A stretch of 64,000 nucleotides of DNA, taken from the NCBI RefSeq assembly GCF_029318685.1, contig NZ_CP119677.1, positions 2,285,001 to 2,349,000 of the forward strand, given 5' to 3'. Origin of the DNA: Ruminiclostridium papyrosolvens DSM 2782 (lineage in GTDB: Bacteria; Bacillota; Clostridia; Acetivibrionales; DSM-1351). This document shows positions 1 to 11,504 of this stretch, piece after piece (position 1 is the stretch's first letter; the number at the start of each line of letters is the position of its first letter). The notes under the pieces are model-generated. The model was not told where the DNA came from, did not search any database, and saw only the letters and a program-made list of their open reading frames with translations. The translations under genes and the position numbers were made by a program.

Positions 1-3022
<3,022 letters not shown>

Positions 3023-3200
3023 AAAGAAAACAGGTATTCAAAAGTAGAAGGTCTTAACCAGACAATGAGAGCTTCACATCTTCTTAAGAGAATAACATTA
3101 ATCAGTTCTGAAGGTACAAAAGTATCTTAAAAAAAGTTAACAAAATTGTCAGAAGCTAGTAGTATGTAAGTAATACGAAGCTTATCACAATTTTAAATTT

Positions 3201-3316
3201 TCTGGTGGAAATGACGAGATGGCCACACCCGTTCCCATACCGAACACGGCAGTTAAGCATCTCAGTGCCGATAATACTTGGCTGGAAACGGCCCGGGAAA
3301 GTAGGTCTCCGCCAGA
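3201..3316 (+). rRNA. 5S ribosomal RNA
   Basis: About 116 nt. The terminal helix is TCTGGTGG with CCGCCAGA, and the conserved internal segment CCGTTCCCATACCGAACACG is present. It lies 178 nt after the 23S end with no tRNA between. Ends are set by the terminal helix and may be off by a base. A strong terminator follows, so this closes the rRNA operon. Confidence 0.96.
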
Positions 3317-3324
3317 TTTATATG

Positions 3325-3359
3325 AAAACCTCAAGCTTATAGCTTGAGGTTTTGTTTTT
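3325..3359 (+). terminator. Rho-independent terminator of the rRNA operon
   Basis: A 13-bp perfect stem (AAAACCTCAAGCT / AGCTTGAGGTTTT, loop TAT) is followed by GTTTTT. The next base, 3360, begins a group II intron-like GTGCGCC, matching the known preference of group IIC introns to insert just after terminator stem-loops. Confidence 0.93.
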
Positions 3360-3583
3360 GTGCGCCGTGTGTCCAGCGAAACTGGACACACGCCAGTGGG
3401 TGTAAGTCTAATACGGGGGGCTGATAATGCCAACCGTTAGCAAAAGGTAAGTGGTAAACCATGAGTACCTCGACTGAAGGCATCTGCCATGTGATAATTA
3501 CTCCTGAATAGTTTTAGTTGCAACTTTAAATACTTTTAGGAGTTTTTAAAGCAAACTTGTTGAAGTTTCAAGGAGAATTCATT

Positions 3584-3946
3584 ATGGATGCACAAAAATC
3601 AACTCATAAGTACCGACTTTCTCAGTGGGCTCCCATTATCCATGCATGCCGCACTAGCGGAATGTCTGTAAAGGCATGGTGTCAAGAAAACAGCATTAAC
3701 GAAAAACAGTTTTTTTACTGGCAACGTAGAGTTCGTGAAGAAATCAGTTCATTTTCTTCTGAATTACCGGTAGCCAAACAGAATACAGCTTTTATTCCAC
3801 TTAAAGTGTTGGACAGCAAAACGTGTACCGATAAATATTTTAGTCCTGATATGGTTCTATGTATTGGCAGTTCTCGCCTTGAACTTTCAAATCAAACATC
3901 ACCGGAGTTGCTTGCCAATATATTAAAGGTGCTGGGACATGTTTAA
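3584..3946 (+). CDS. tnpA: IS66 accessory protein TnpA
   Basis: A small 120-residue protein of the IS66 TnpA family, an accessory DNA-binding factor needed with TnpB for transposition. It has a helix-turn-helix-like stretch (residues about 15-50, SGMSVKAWCQEN followed by KQFFYWQRRVREE) typical of the family. The ATG at 3584 is chosen because AAGGAGAATTC lies just upstream. The frame stays open a few codons further 5' without a better signal. It overlaps tnpB by 8 nt, suggesting translational coupling. The product is identical to that of copy 2. Confidence 0.9.
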   Translation: MDAQKSTHKYRLSQWAPIIHACRTSGMSVKAWCQENSINEKQFFYWQRRVREEISSFSSELPVAKQNTAFIPLKVLDSKTCTDKYFSPDMVLCIGSSRLELSNQTSPELLANILKVLGHV

Positions 3947-4295
3947 TGATGCAGCCGGTTTTGATCAAATATACATTGCTTGCGGATATACCGACCTTCG
4001 CTGCGGAATTGATGGCCTTGCAGCCATTGTCCAAAATGAATTTAAGCTTAATCCATTTCAAAACACTCTATTTCTCTTTTGCGGGAGAAAAACAAATCGC
4101 ATAAAGGCTATTTTGTGGGAGGGAGATGGATTTGTTCTTCTGTATAAACGTCTGGAAAGCGGACGGTTTCAATGGCCTCGTAGTGAAAAGGAAGCAAGAT
4201 GTATCACATCCAAGCAATTCAGATGGCTTACTGAAGGATTATCTATTGATCAGTCAAAAGCAGTGAAGAAATCGTTTCCCAAGCATATTTTGTAG
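3939..4295 (+). CDS. tnpB: IS66 accessory protein TnpB (Orf2)
   Basis: 118 residues, the usual size for IS66 TnpB. It carries the family hallmark near the N-terminus (IYIACGYTDLRCGIDGLAA) and the central segment LFLFCGRKTNRIKAILWEGDG. Its biochemical role is unclear, but it is required along with TnpA for IS66 transposition. It overlaps tnpA, and a 95-nt gap separates it from tnpC. The product is the same as copy 2. Confidence 0.94.
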   Translation: MFNDAAGFDQIYIACGYTDLRCGIDGLAAIVQNEFKLNPFQNTLFLFCGRKTNRIKAILWEGDGFVLLYKRLESGRFQWPRSEKEARCITSKQFRWLTEGLSIDQSKAVKKSFPKHIL

Positions 4296-4390
4296 TGGAT
4301 AAAAGCAGGAATTTGTGAGGATTATCCACAGATTTCAGCAATTCCCTTTTTGCACTGTTCATGGTGTTTTTTGTATAGTATGATAGTTCT

Positions 4391-6004
4391 ATGGATAAAA
4401 AATACTGTGTAAATGAATTAACTAAATACAGCAAAGCAGACATAATCAATATGTTCATCTCCTTACAGAGTGATAAGGAAAAACAGGATACAAAGATGCA
4501 GGAACTGAATCAGAAGATGGATCTGCTTTTTGAACAGTTAAGTGTATCAAAACAACACCGGTTTGGACGTTCCTCCGAAAAAATGAAGTTTGAAGATCAA
4601 ATGGAGCTCTATTTTAACGAAGCTGAAGTTTTAGCTGCTGAAAAAGTTCCTGAACCAGAGCTGGAGGAAGTATGCCCCAAAGCCTATAAACGGAAGAAAC
4701 ACAAAGGAAAGCGTGAAGAAGATCTAAAGAACATTCCTGTTACAATCATAGAGCATACACTATCTGAAGAGCAGCTTAGATCAACATTTGGTGAAAAATG
4801 GCGCCGTCTTCCTGATGAGGTATACAAAAGGCTGGCTCTTCACCCTGTCCAATTCGAAGTAGAAGAACATCATGTGGCGGTTTATTGCGGAAATGACAAC
4901 CAAACCATCGTTAAGGCAAGTCGGCCAACCGACTTGCTTCGAAACAGTATTGTCACTCCTTCACTGGAGGCAGCCATCCTAAACTCGAAGTACATCAATG
5001 CACTTCCATTAAACAGGATTGAACAGGAATTTGCCAGAAACGATGTAATGATTTCAAGACAAGTAATGGCAAACTGGACTATCCTTTGTGGAGAGAGGTA
5101 TTTATCACTTTTATATGACCGTTTGCATCAGGAACTATATAAATGCAAGGTATCACAAGCGGATGAAACCCCTGTGATTGTATCCAAAGATGGTAGAGCG
5201 ACAGGATCAAAAAGTTACATGTGGGTATACCGTACAGGAAAGCTGTATAATGCTCCGCCAATTATACTTTATGATTACCAGCGAACCAGAAACAGCAGCC
5301 ATCCAAAGGATTTTTTAAAGAAATACCAGGGTGTATTGGTAACGGATGGCTACCAAGTATATCATCAATTAGAAAAAGAAGAATCCGGTATAACGATAGC
5401 GGGCTGTTGGAGTCATGCCAGACGACGATATGCTGATGTGGTTAAAACCATGGACAAAGAAGCTGCAAAAAGTACACTTGCATATGCTGCATTGAGGCAA
5501 ATTGCCATGATCTACAAAATCGACAATGATCTGATAGAACTTACACCGGAAGATCGGGTCGTACAACGGCAGCTACTTGTAAAGCCACAAGTGGAGGCTT
5601 TCTTCGCATGGATAAAAAACCATAAACAAGAAGTGGCATCACAGTCAGAAACGGGCAAAGGCTTTACCTATTGTATCAATCAGGAAAAATATCTAAAGAC
5701 CTTCCTTACGAATGGGGATGTACCACTAGACAACAATGCAACGGAATCTGCAATTCGCGGGTTTTGTATAGGGAAAAACAACTGGCATATGATAGATACC
5801 ATCGAAGGAGCAAAATCCAGCGCAATTATTTACAGTATTGCAGAAACGGCAAAGGCCAATAATCTTAAGCCATATGAGTATTTTAAATACCTACTGAAGG
5901 AAATACCCCAGCATATGGATGACAAAGACTTAACTTTTTTAGATAAACTGCTTCCATGGTCAGATCAACTGCCGGAACAATGCAGAAAGCAAACTAAGCA
6001 GTAA
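4391..6004 (+). CDS. tnpC: IS66 family transposase TnpC
   Basis: 537-residue DDE transposase that cuts and joins the element ends. An N-terminal coiled-coil/leucine-rich stretch (about 1-60) precedes the zinc-finger-like IS66 region. The catalytic core includes QADETPVIV (first Asp), VTDGYQVYH (second Asp) and DNNATESAIRGFCIGKNNW (the Glu region), all conserved in IS66. The length is full and there is no frameshift, so the copy looks active. Translation is identical to copy 2, implying recent movement. The C-terminal IS66 tail (about 480-537) is intact. Confidence 0.96.
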   Translation: MDKKYCVNELTKYSKADIINMFISLQSDKEKQDTKMQELNQKMDLLFEQLSVSKQHRFGRSSEKMKFEDQMELYFNEAEVLAAEKVPEPELEEVCPKAYKRKKHKGKREEDLKNIPVTIIEHTLSEEQLRSTFGEKWRRLPDEVYKRLALHPVQFEVEEHHVAVYCGNDNQTIVKASRPTDLLRNSIVTPSLEAAILNSKYINALPLNRIEQEFARNDVMISRQVMANWTILCGERYLSLLYDRLHQELYKCKVSQADETPVIVSKDGRATGSKSYMWVYRTGKLYNAPPIILYDYQRTRNSSHPKDFLKKYQGVLVTDGYQVYHQLEKEESGITIAGCWSHARRRYADVVKTMDKEAAKSTLAYAALRQIAMIYKIDNDLIELTPEDRVVQRQLLVKPQVEAFFAWIKNHKQEVASQSETGKGFTYCINQEKYLKTFLTNGDVPLDNNATESAIRGFCIGKNNWHMIDTIEGAKSSAIIYSIAETAKANNLKPYEYFKYLLKEIPQHMDDKDLTFLDKLLPWSDQLPEQCRKQTKQ

Positions 6005-6177
6005 ATTCAGCCGCCTATATGGTGGTTTTTTTGATAACTGTACTCATGGTTTACCGCTTACAGCAAAAGAGCAAGGGGGGGTCCTCGGTGACGAGGAATC
6101 TGAAGGAAGTTACGGCAAAGTTCCGGTCTTAGGAATAGGTCTTCAAGAGAGCGCTACTTTATTTTTGTGGTTGGCGC

Positions 6178-6206
6178 TTGACAAATAAAATAAATTACCC
6201 TACAAT
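6178..6206 (+). promoter_or_regulatory. SigA-type promoter for the marR operon
   Basis: TTGACA (6178-6183), a 17-bp spacer and TACAAT (6201-6206), near-perfect consensus. It lies 60 bp upstream of the marR start codon and immediately downstream of the intron remnant. Confidence 0.8.
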
Positions 6207-6265
6207 TTTAAATATTAAAAAAAGTTTGGATACAAATAGTGAGGATACAAACAATTGGAGGATAT

Positions 6266-6697
6266 ATGAATCAGAGTTTTCATTACTTGCTTATGATTAA
6301 TCAGGCATTATTTCAGAAAAAAGTATTTAATGGGTTAATAGAAACAGGTTTAACATCTGGACAGCCAAAAGTATTAGACTACCTTAGTATACATGATGGA
6401 AGTATACAAAAGGATATTGCTTTTGGATGTCAGATAGACCCTGCTACACTAACAGGAATATTGAAAATCATGGAAGAAAAGGGTTTAATAGAGCGGCGGA
6501 CATTAAATGGTAATCAGCGCTCAAGCTATGTATATTTGACAGATATCGGAAAGGAAAAGGCAGAAAAGGTAGCAGAGACATTTCTTGCGATAGAAACAGA
6601 AGTGTTTCATGGGATTGAAAAAAACGAGAGAGAAAAGTTTATGAATATATTTTATAAAATATGCAGTAATATGACTGATACGGAGAGACTACAATGA
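6266..6697 (+). CDS. MarR family transcriptional regulator
   Basis: 143-residue winged-helix regulator. The MarR core is visible: recognition region KDIAFGCQIDPATLTGILKI (about 50-70), the wing GLIERRTLNGNQRSSYVYLT, and C-terminal dimerisation helices. The ATG at 6266 is preferred over upstream GTG 6239 because GGAGG sits 5-9 nt before it. The stop overlaps the next gene (ATGA), so the two are co-transcribed and probably translationally coupled. The regulator likely controls its own operon. Its ligand is unknown. Confidence 0.9.
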   Translation: MNQSFHYLLMINQALFQKKVFNGLIETGLTSGQPKVLDYLSIHDGSIQKDIAFGCQIDPATLTGILKIMEEKGLIERRTLNGNQRSSYVYLTDIGKEKAEKVAETFLAIETEVFHGIEKNEREKFMNIFYKICSNMTDTERLQ

Positions 6698-8007
6698 GTA
6701 AAAAAGAAATGTTAAAACGATACATTTTATTTAGTATAGGGTTATTAGTAAATTCCTTTGGTGTAAGTTTTATTACGAAAGCAAACCTTGGCACATCACC
6801 GATTTCCAGTATCCCATATACATTAAGTTTAGCATTTAAACCGACACTTGGTATGTTTACTCTGTATATGAGTATTGTTCTAATTATTATCCAAATAATT
6901 TTACTGCGTAAGAATTTTTCTAGACAATATTTATTGCAAATACCAGTGTCTATGGCATTTTCATGGTTTATTGACCTGACTATGAAAATGCTATCTTTTA
7001 TGGAGCCGGATATGTACTACATGAAATTTCTCTCTCTGATTGTTGGCTGCATAATATTAGGAGTAGGTGTTTACATGGAGATGGCAGCAGATGTTGTAAT
7101 GCTGCCAGGAGAAGCATTTGTAAAAGCAGTGTCTGTGACATTTCATAAAGATTTTGGTAAAACGAAGGTTATTTTTGATTCATCGATGACAACTGTAGCT
7201 GGCGCCATAGGGCTGCTTATATTCCATAAACTTGCTGGTGTGCGTGAAGGAACAATTGTTGCTGCGCTGCTTGTAGGGATGATAGCACGATTTTTGAAAA
7301 GAAAGCTGGGCTTTGTTGAGAACTTCCTGTCAGAAAATGCAAGAGAAGTTGAAAAAAAGTGGTTGCAGCAGAATTCGGACAAGGTTGTTATTACAATCAG
7401 CAGGGAATACGGAAGCAGCGGAAGAAAAATTGCGCAGCAATTGGCAAAAAATCTTGGATTTGATTATTATGATAAAAGTATTATAGAAATGGCAGCAAAA
7501 GAAAGTAATTTGCCAGAAGCATATATAGAAGCAAAAGAACAAGTAATGACAAACAGCTTTCTGTATGATTTTTTTTCACAGTATAAAATCTTAACAGATG
7601 AAGAAACAGAACTGGATAAATTGTATGAGATTGAGACTAAGATTATTAGAGAGGCTGCTGGCAAAGGTAATTGCGTAATAGTCGGGAGGTGCGCTGATTA
7701 TGTTTTGAAAGATTTGAAAAATTGCTATAAAATATTTGTATATGCGAAAGAAGATTATAAAGTACATCAGATCAGTCAGCGTGAGCATCTGGAAAAGTCG
7801 GTAGCTATGAAACGCATGCGTGATATTAATAAAAAGCGTTTCATGCATTACAAATATTATACAGGCAGAATTCTGGGTCTTTCGGAAAATTACAATCTAT
7901 GTCTGGATGTTAGTACACTTGGTGTAGAAGAAGCAGTTGAAATCATTAAGGAATACATAAGCTTTAGTTGTATGGATATAAAGGGTGTCTCCATTACGTC
8001 TGGTTAA
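6694..8007 (+). CDS. YitT/YczE-like membrane protein fused to cytidylate-kinase-like domain
   Basis: 437 residues in two parts. Residues 1 to about 215 form a five- or six-helix membrane domain of the YczE/YyaS/YitT type (NSFGVSFITKANLGTSPISS near the start; PGEAFVKAVS in the middle). Residues about 230-437 are a soluble cytidylate-kinase-2-like domain, with ITISREYGSSGRKIAQQLAK as the P-loop-type start and CVIVGRCADYVL as a core strand. Related fusions occur in clostridia, but the substrate of neither half is known. It is coupled to marR, so this may be a stress- or ligand-inducible transporter/kinase. Function beyond the domains is inference. Confidence 0.85.
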   Translation: MSKKEMLKRYILFSIGLLVNSFGVSFITKANLGTSPISSIPYTLSLAFKPTLGMFTLYMSIVLIIIQIILLRKNFSRQYLLQIPVSMAFSWFIDLTMKMLSFMEPDMYYMKFLSLIVGCIILGVGVYMEMAADVVMLPGEAFVKAVSVTFHKDFGKTKVIFDSSMTTVAGAIGLLIFHKLAGVREGTIVAALLVGMIARFLKRKLGFVENFLSENAREVEKKWLQQNSDKVVITISREYGSSGRKIAQQLAKNLGFDYYDKSIIEMAAKESNLPEAYIEAKEQVMTNSFLYDFFSQYKILTDEETELDKLYEIETKIIREAAGKGNCVIVGRCADYVLKDLKNCYKIFVYAKEDYKVHQISQREHLEKSVAMKRMRDINKKRFMHYKYYTGRILGLSENYNLCLDVSTLGVEEAVEIIKEYISFSCMDIKGVSITSG

Positions 8008-8302
8008 GTAATTGATTTAACCAGTGAAAGGAGATTTTTGAGATGATTTGAATCTAAGAGAATGCTTTTTTAATAAAACATGCAACTCCAAGTGGATACC
8101 AGCACTGAGGCTTATACTTTTTGTCCTCGAGGCCCCTCAAACTTGTGATTTAAAGGTGGTTGGAAAATAAAAAGTTGGAGTTCTATTTCGTATTTGAGAA
8201 CTAATTATTCAATTGTAGAAACATTTAACTTACAGAGCCACTTATTTCTCAGCTCCTATCATAATTTATATAAATTTTATTAATCAAACATTTCAGCATG
8301 CA
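8008..8302 (+). other. Non-coding stretch after the marR operon
   Basis: No supported gene. The strong Shine-Dalgarno GAAAGGAG near 8022 is followed by an ATG whose frame stops after two codons. Around 8191-8225 the sequence TTTGAGAACTAATTATT resembles the promoter-side repeat found near 30854 (TTTGAGAACTAACTATT). Otherwise nothing clear. Confidence 0.4.
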
Positions 8303-8336
8303 GTGCTCTTTGATTTATCAATCAGAGGGCACTTTT
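8303..8336 (+). terminator. Rho-independent terminator
   Basis: A 13-bp stem (GTGCTCTTTGATT / AATCAGAGGGCAC with two G-U pairs, four-base loop) is followed by TTTTT. It probably ends the marR operon. It is followed four bases later by GTGAGCC, a possible intron start. Confidence 0.8.
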
Positions 8337-8340
8337 TATA

Positions 8341-8505
8341 GTGAGCCGTGTAGCTAAACTCGGTGCGTTGTAGTAATGCAGGGTGCTAAGCGAAAGGGTA
8401 AAGCTCTCATTAGAGAGTGAGCAATCATATCCGTAACATTAAGTGAATTCTGTAGCATCGTTACCTTTTACCAAGCAAAGGGTGTAGGAAGGTTCAGGCT
8501 GTACC
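8341..8505 (+). mobile_element. Probable second group II intron 5' remnant
   Basis: Begins GTGAGCCGTGTAG just behind a terminator, as group IIC introns do. It is a GC-richer, structured tract with segments that look like intron domain I RNA: GGGTGCTAAGCGAAAGGG, CCGTAACATTAAGTGAATT and AAGGGTGTAGGAAGGTTCAGGCTGT. It stops at an AT-only run near 8506. There is no maturase and no domain V. It differs from the 3360 fragment, so it is not a copy of it. Identification is from remembered intron features and position, and is tentative. Confidence 0.42.
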
Positions 8506-8855
8506 ATATATATATAAATATAGCACTTTATGTAAAATTATGATAAAATTAAAGAAGTCTTTAAGAATAATAAAAAATTATAGAATGTCAAGCGAAGGGG
8601 ATGACTTATTGAAATAAACTCAACCAAAAAACAAGGGTGATTTTTGTAGAATAAATGATTCCTTTTTGAGTTATTTTGTAATATAATATATTATGATTGT
8701 ATTATTTTGGCAATAACTATTAAGCACCTTCATTCTTATGGACAAAATTAAAAAACTAAGAAAAAATATTCTAAATCGTATTCTACTGGAATACACATTA
8801 CATTAGATAAATAAAAAAGAGAGACACAACAGCAAAAGAGAGGAGTGGGGGGTAA
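8506..8855 (+). other. AT-rich intergenic region upstream of ssb-like gene
   Basis: About 350 nt of very AT-rich sequence with no reading frame of note. It presumably carries the promoter of the SSB-like gene, but no convincing -35/-10 pair stands out. The ribosome-binding site GAGGAGTGGGGGG is just upstream of 8856. Confidence 0.4.
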
Positions 8856-9548
8856 ATGGTCGGAAATGTAATAGAAAACAACGTAGTGACCATTTCAGGA
8901 AGAGTAGTTTCGGAGGTTGAATATAGTCATGAGGTATATGGAGAAGGATTCTATTCTTTTCAATTAGATGTACCCAGATTAAGTGAAAGCAGTGACAAAA
9001 TATCTGTTACATTTTCAGAACGTCTGGTTCCAAAGGAGAAGCTTGTAATTGGCTCACTGTTGGAAATAGAGGGTCAATTCAGATCATATAACAGTTATAA
9101 GAGTGAATCAAATAAACTTGTACTTACTGTTTTTGCAAGGGAAGTCGTTTTTATTGATGAAGATAAAAGAATAAAAAATCCTAATCAGATTTATCTGAAC
9201 GGTTATATATGTAAGTCACCCATATATAGAATGACCCCTTTTGGAAGGGAAATAACAGATATACTTGTGGCAGTTAACAGACCATATAATAAATCAGACT
9301 ATATCCCATGCATAGCTTGGGGCAGAAATGCCAGGTATTCTCAAAATCTGTCTATCGGAGACAATATTAAAATATGGGGAAGAATCCAAAGCAGAGAGTA
9401 TCAAAAGAAGCTTGAGTCAGGAGAAACTCTGACAAAGACTGCTTATGAGGTTTCGGTCTCTAAAATGGAAATTTCCGAACCGTCAGCTACTAATGAAAAT
9501 GATGAGAACGACGAGAATAACGATATTGAAAATTCAACAGAAGAATAA
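8856..9548 (+). CDS. Single-stranded DNA-binding protein-like, two OB folds
   Basis: 230 residues with two consecutive OB-fold-like halves. Residues about 8-100 start NNVVTISGRVVSEVEYSHEV; residues about 108-205 start QIYLNGYICKSPIYRMTP and contain ITDILVAVNRPY and YIPCIAWGRNA, strongly SSB/PriB-like. The tail is acidic and Asn/Glu-rich, as in SSB C-termini, but lacks the classic DDDIPF ending. Predicted to bind single-stranded DNA in replication or repair. It is not the usual ssb context (no rpsF/rpsR), so this is a paralogue-type protein. A bidirectional terminator follows. Confidence 0.8.
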   Translation: MVGNVIENNVVTISGRVVSEVEYSHEVYGEGFYSFQLDVPRLSESSDKISVTFSERLVPKEKLVIGSLLEIEGQFRSYNSYKSESNKLVLTVFAREVVFIDEDKRIKNPNQIYLNGYICKSPIYRMTPFGREITDILVAVNRPYNKSDYIPCIAWGRNARYSQNLSIGDNIKIWGRIQSREYQKKLESGETLTKTAYEVSVSKMEISEPSATNENDENDENNDIENSTEE

Positions 9549-9568
9549 TCTTTTATGAACATAGAGAC

Positions 9569-9615
9569 AAAAACCATCACACTTCAGTTTTTGAACAGAA
9601 GTGTGATGGTTTTTT
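9569..9615. terminator. Bidirectional terminator between convergent genes
   Basis: AAAAACCATCACACTTC and GAAGTGTGATGGTTTTTT form a 17-bp stem with a 12-nt loop, with A-run and T-run on opposite sides. It serves both the + strand SSB-like gene and the - strand NADH dehydrogenase, whose stop is at 9619. Confidence 0.93.
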
Positions 9616-9618
9616 AGT

Positions 9619-11373
9619 TTATGAGCTTCGTCTTACAAGGTATCTCCATAACTTCATCAACGTCGGCATAAGGTAACTGTCTATGCCAAACACTCTTCCT
9701 GCACCTCCCCACATAGCTATTTCAGCAGGGATAAGCCACCAGCTTGTCTCATACAAGCCTGTTGAAAGAAGAAAATTGATGTTTAAAGAAATTGCGGCAA
9801 GGGCTGCAATAAACGTAAATGTTCCTGATATAAATGCAAGTCCAAGTCCCACTTCAGCTAAAACTATCATTATTTGGAAGACAAGAGCGTTTGGAATTAC
9901 TAATCTATTTGCTATCCATGCATACCACTCGGGTGTATGTGAGGAAATAATTCTGAATACTTTTTCTCCGGATTCCGTAATAGAAGCACTGGAAGCACCA
10001 TCAACGGGCATGCCTGCCAACATTGGTGAAGTCAACCAGCCTTCCTTTATTTTATTGTAGCCCTCTATAAACCAGGTGTAGCCAAGGAACAGTCTTAGGG
10101 GTACAAGCCATATTGTAGCGGATCTACGGGTATAGTGGTACTCAAGAAAGGATTTTCTGTGTCTTTTGTTTATTAATTCATGATTCAGATATTTTATAAC
10201 AAGTTCAAATCCCCCTATGCCAAATAAATAATGGACGTTTACCATGTACTTCATTAGTATTGACAGCCATACAGGAAGTTGCTTACCCATTATCTCACTA
10301 ACGGCAAAATTGCTCCCGATTGAAACCATAACACCATGGAGCTTAGGTGATAATTTGACTTTCTCAGTGCCTCTGATATCAGCCAGAATATTAACAGCTG
10401 CATTTTTACCCGTTTGCACCGCTGATTCTACCAGCGGAGGAAGAATTTTATCATCATAGGTGAAAGCAGATACATCTCCTATTGCGTATACATTTTTAAA
10501 GGTTGTTTTAGTGTATTCGTCAACAACAATTCTTGAAGTTCTATTTTTTTCAGTGTCTATTTCATCGGTCAGAGAGGAGGCTTTTATACCGGCAGTCCAT
10601 ATAAGGGTACGTGTATTTATGGAGCGTCCGTCTTTTAGCTCCACTTTTTCAGAATCAAGTTTTGTAATTGCACTTTCAAGAAGTACATTGACTCCTAAAG
10701 AAGAAGTAAGATAATCCATGGATTTTTTAACATTATTCTCATTTAGTATTGTAAGTATTTTGGGCAGGGCTTCTATCAGGTAAAGACTTACCTGATTACG
10801 GGAAATACCGTAATCTATGCAAAGTTTTTTAACCCATCTTCCCAATTCGCCCATCATCTCAACGCCTGTAAAGCCACCTCCGCCTACTACAAAGGTCAAA
10901 AGAGCTTTTTTTCTGGTTTCATCAATTTCTTGTGAAGCAAGTTCAAAGCAGTCCAATATATGCTCTTTTATCCTGAGTGAATCTTTAAATGACCAAAGAG
11001 GGTAGCTGTATTCCTTCATTCCGGGTATACCGTAATAATTCGGCTCACTTCCAAAAGCTAAAACAAGATAGTCATATTCATACTTATTATTATTTGATGA
11101 AACAACTTTACTTTCCATATCAAATTTTACAATTTCATCTTTTACTATATTAACATCAGTGTATTGAAATATATCTCTGAGAGGTACAATAACTCCATGG
11201 GAGTCTATTCTGTTTCCGGCAGTTTCGTGAAGCTCAGTCAACAGTGTATGATATGAATTTTTATCTATAATCGTAATCGATAAATCTTCTTTCTTCTTCT
11301 TTTTTCGTTGAAGGTATAAAGCAGTTTCTATTCCTGCATAACCTGCACCTACGATTACTATTTTTCTGGACAT
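9619..11373 (-). CDS. ndh2: Membrane-anchored type II NADH dehydrogenase with DoxX-like C-terminus
   Basis: 584 residues. Residues 1 to about 390 are a two-dinucleotide-fold flavoprotein: FAD site IVIVGAGYAGIETALYLQ (5-22), NAD site FVVGGGGFTGVEMMGELGRW (about 163-182), and the FAD-closing motif NVYAIGDVSAF. This is the NDH-2 architecture, oxidising NADH and reducing quinone. Residues about 415-584 form a four-helix DoxX-like membrane domain (LFLGYTWFIEGYNKIKEGW), so it is an NDH-2 with its own membrane anchor. It is divergent from apbE, eetA, eetB and a polyprenyl synthase. That set recalls the flavin-based extracellular electron transfer locus of Listeria, where Ndh2 also has an extra membrane domain. 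Role in electron export is inferred. Confidence 0.85.
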   Translation of the reverse strand: MSRKIVIVGAGYAGIETALYLQRKKKKKEDLSITIIDKNSYHTLLTELHETAGNRIDSHGVIVPLRDIFQYTDVNIVKDEIVKFDMESKVVSSNNNKYEYDYLVLAFGSEPNYYGIPGMKEYSYPLWSFKDSLRIKEHILDCFELASQEIDETRKKALLTFVVGGGGFTGVEMMGELGRWVKKLCIDYGISRNQVSLYLIEALPKILTILNENNVKKSMDYLTSSLGVNVLLESAITKLDSEKVELKDGRSINTRTLIWTAGIKASSLTDEIDTEKNRTSRIVVDEYTKTTFKNVYAIGDVSAFTYDDKILPPLVESAVQTGKNAAVNILADIRGTEKVKLSPKLHGVMVSIGSNFAVSEIMGKQLPVWLSILMKYMVNVHYLFGIGGFELVIKYLNHELINKRHRKSFLEYHYTRRSATIWLVPLRLFLGYTWFIEGYNKIKEGWLTSPMLAGMPVDGASSASITESGEKVFRIISSHTPEWYAWIANRLVIPNALVFQIMIVLAEVGLGLAFISGTFTFIAALAAISLNINFLLSTGLYETSWWLIPAEIAMWGGAGRVFGIDSYLMPTLMKLWRYLVRRSS

Positions 11374-11504
11374 TATTATCTCTCCTGTTTTTGTTATAAA
11401 AGTAGAAATTTCAGGGAAACCTTTATAAATATATTTGTACGTTTATATGATGTATATTTTGCTTGAATTGTATTCATATTCGTAACTATATGGGGGTGAG
11501 TTGT

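Larger units (their letters stand above)
3447..6061 (+). mobile_element. IS66-family insertion sequence, copy 1 (2615 bp)
   Basis: Terminal inverted repeats GTAAGtGGTAAACCATGAGT and GTAAGcGGTAAACCATGAGT bound the element. It is flanked by the 8-bp direct repeat AGCAAAAG at 3439-3446 and 6062-6069, the target-duplication length typical of IS66. It contains tnpA, tnpB and tnpC plus a hairpin with a T-run at about 6011-6032. It lies inside the group IIC intron remnant. A second copy of identical length lies at 27930-30544 in the opposite orientation. Differences noticed are T3871, G5698 and T6023 (bases that differ in copy 2); all three protein products are identical. Confidence 0.97.
3360..6160 (+). 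mobile_element. Group IIC intron 5' remnant, interrupted by IS66
   Basis: When the IS66 element (3447-6061) and one target duplication are removed, 3360-3446 joins 6062 to about 6160. The result starts GTGCGCC and contains GGAATCTGAAGGAAG, CGGCAAA and CCGGTCTTAGGAA. These match the domain I core I recall from group IIC introns such as that of Oceanobacillus iheyensis. The 5' boundary sits directly on the 5S terminator, the class IIC target. No maturase gene or catalytic domain V is present, so this is a dead 5' fragment. The 3' limit is approximate. Confidence 0.7.
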
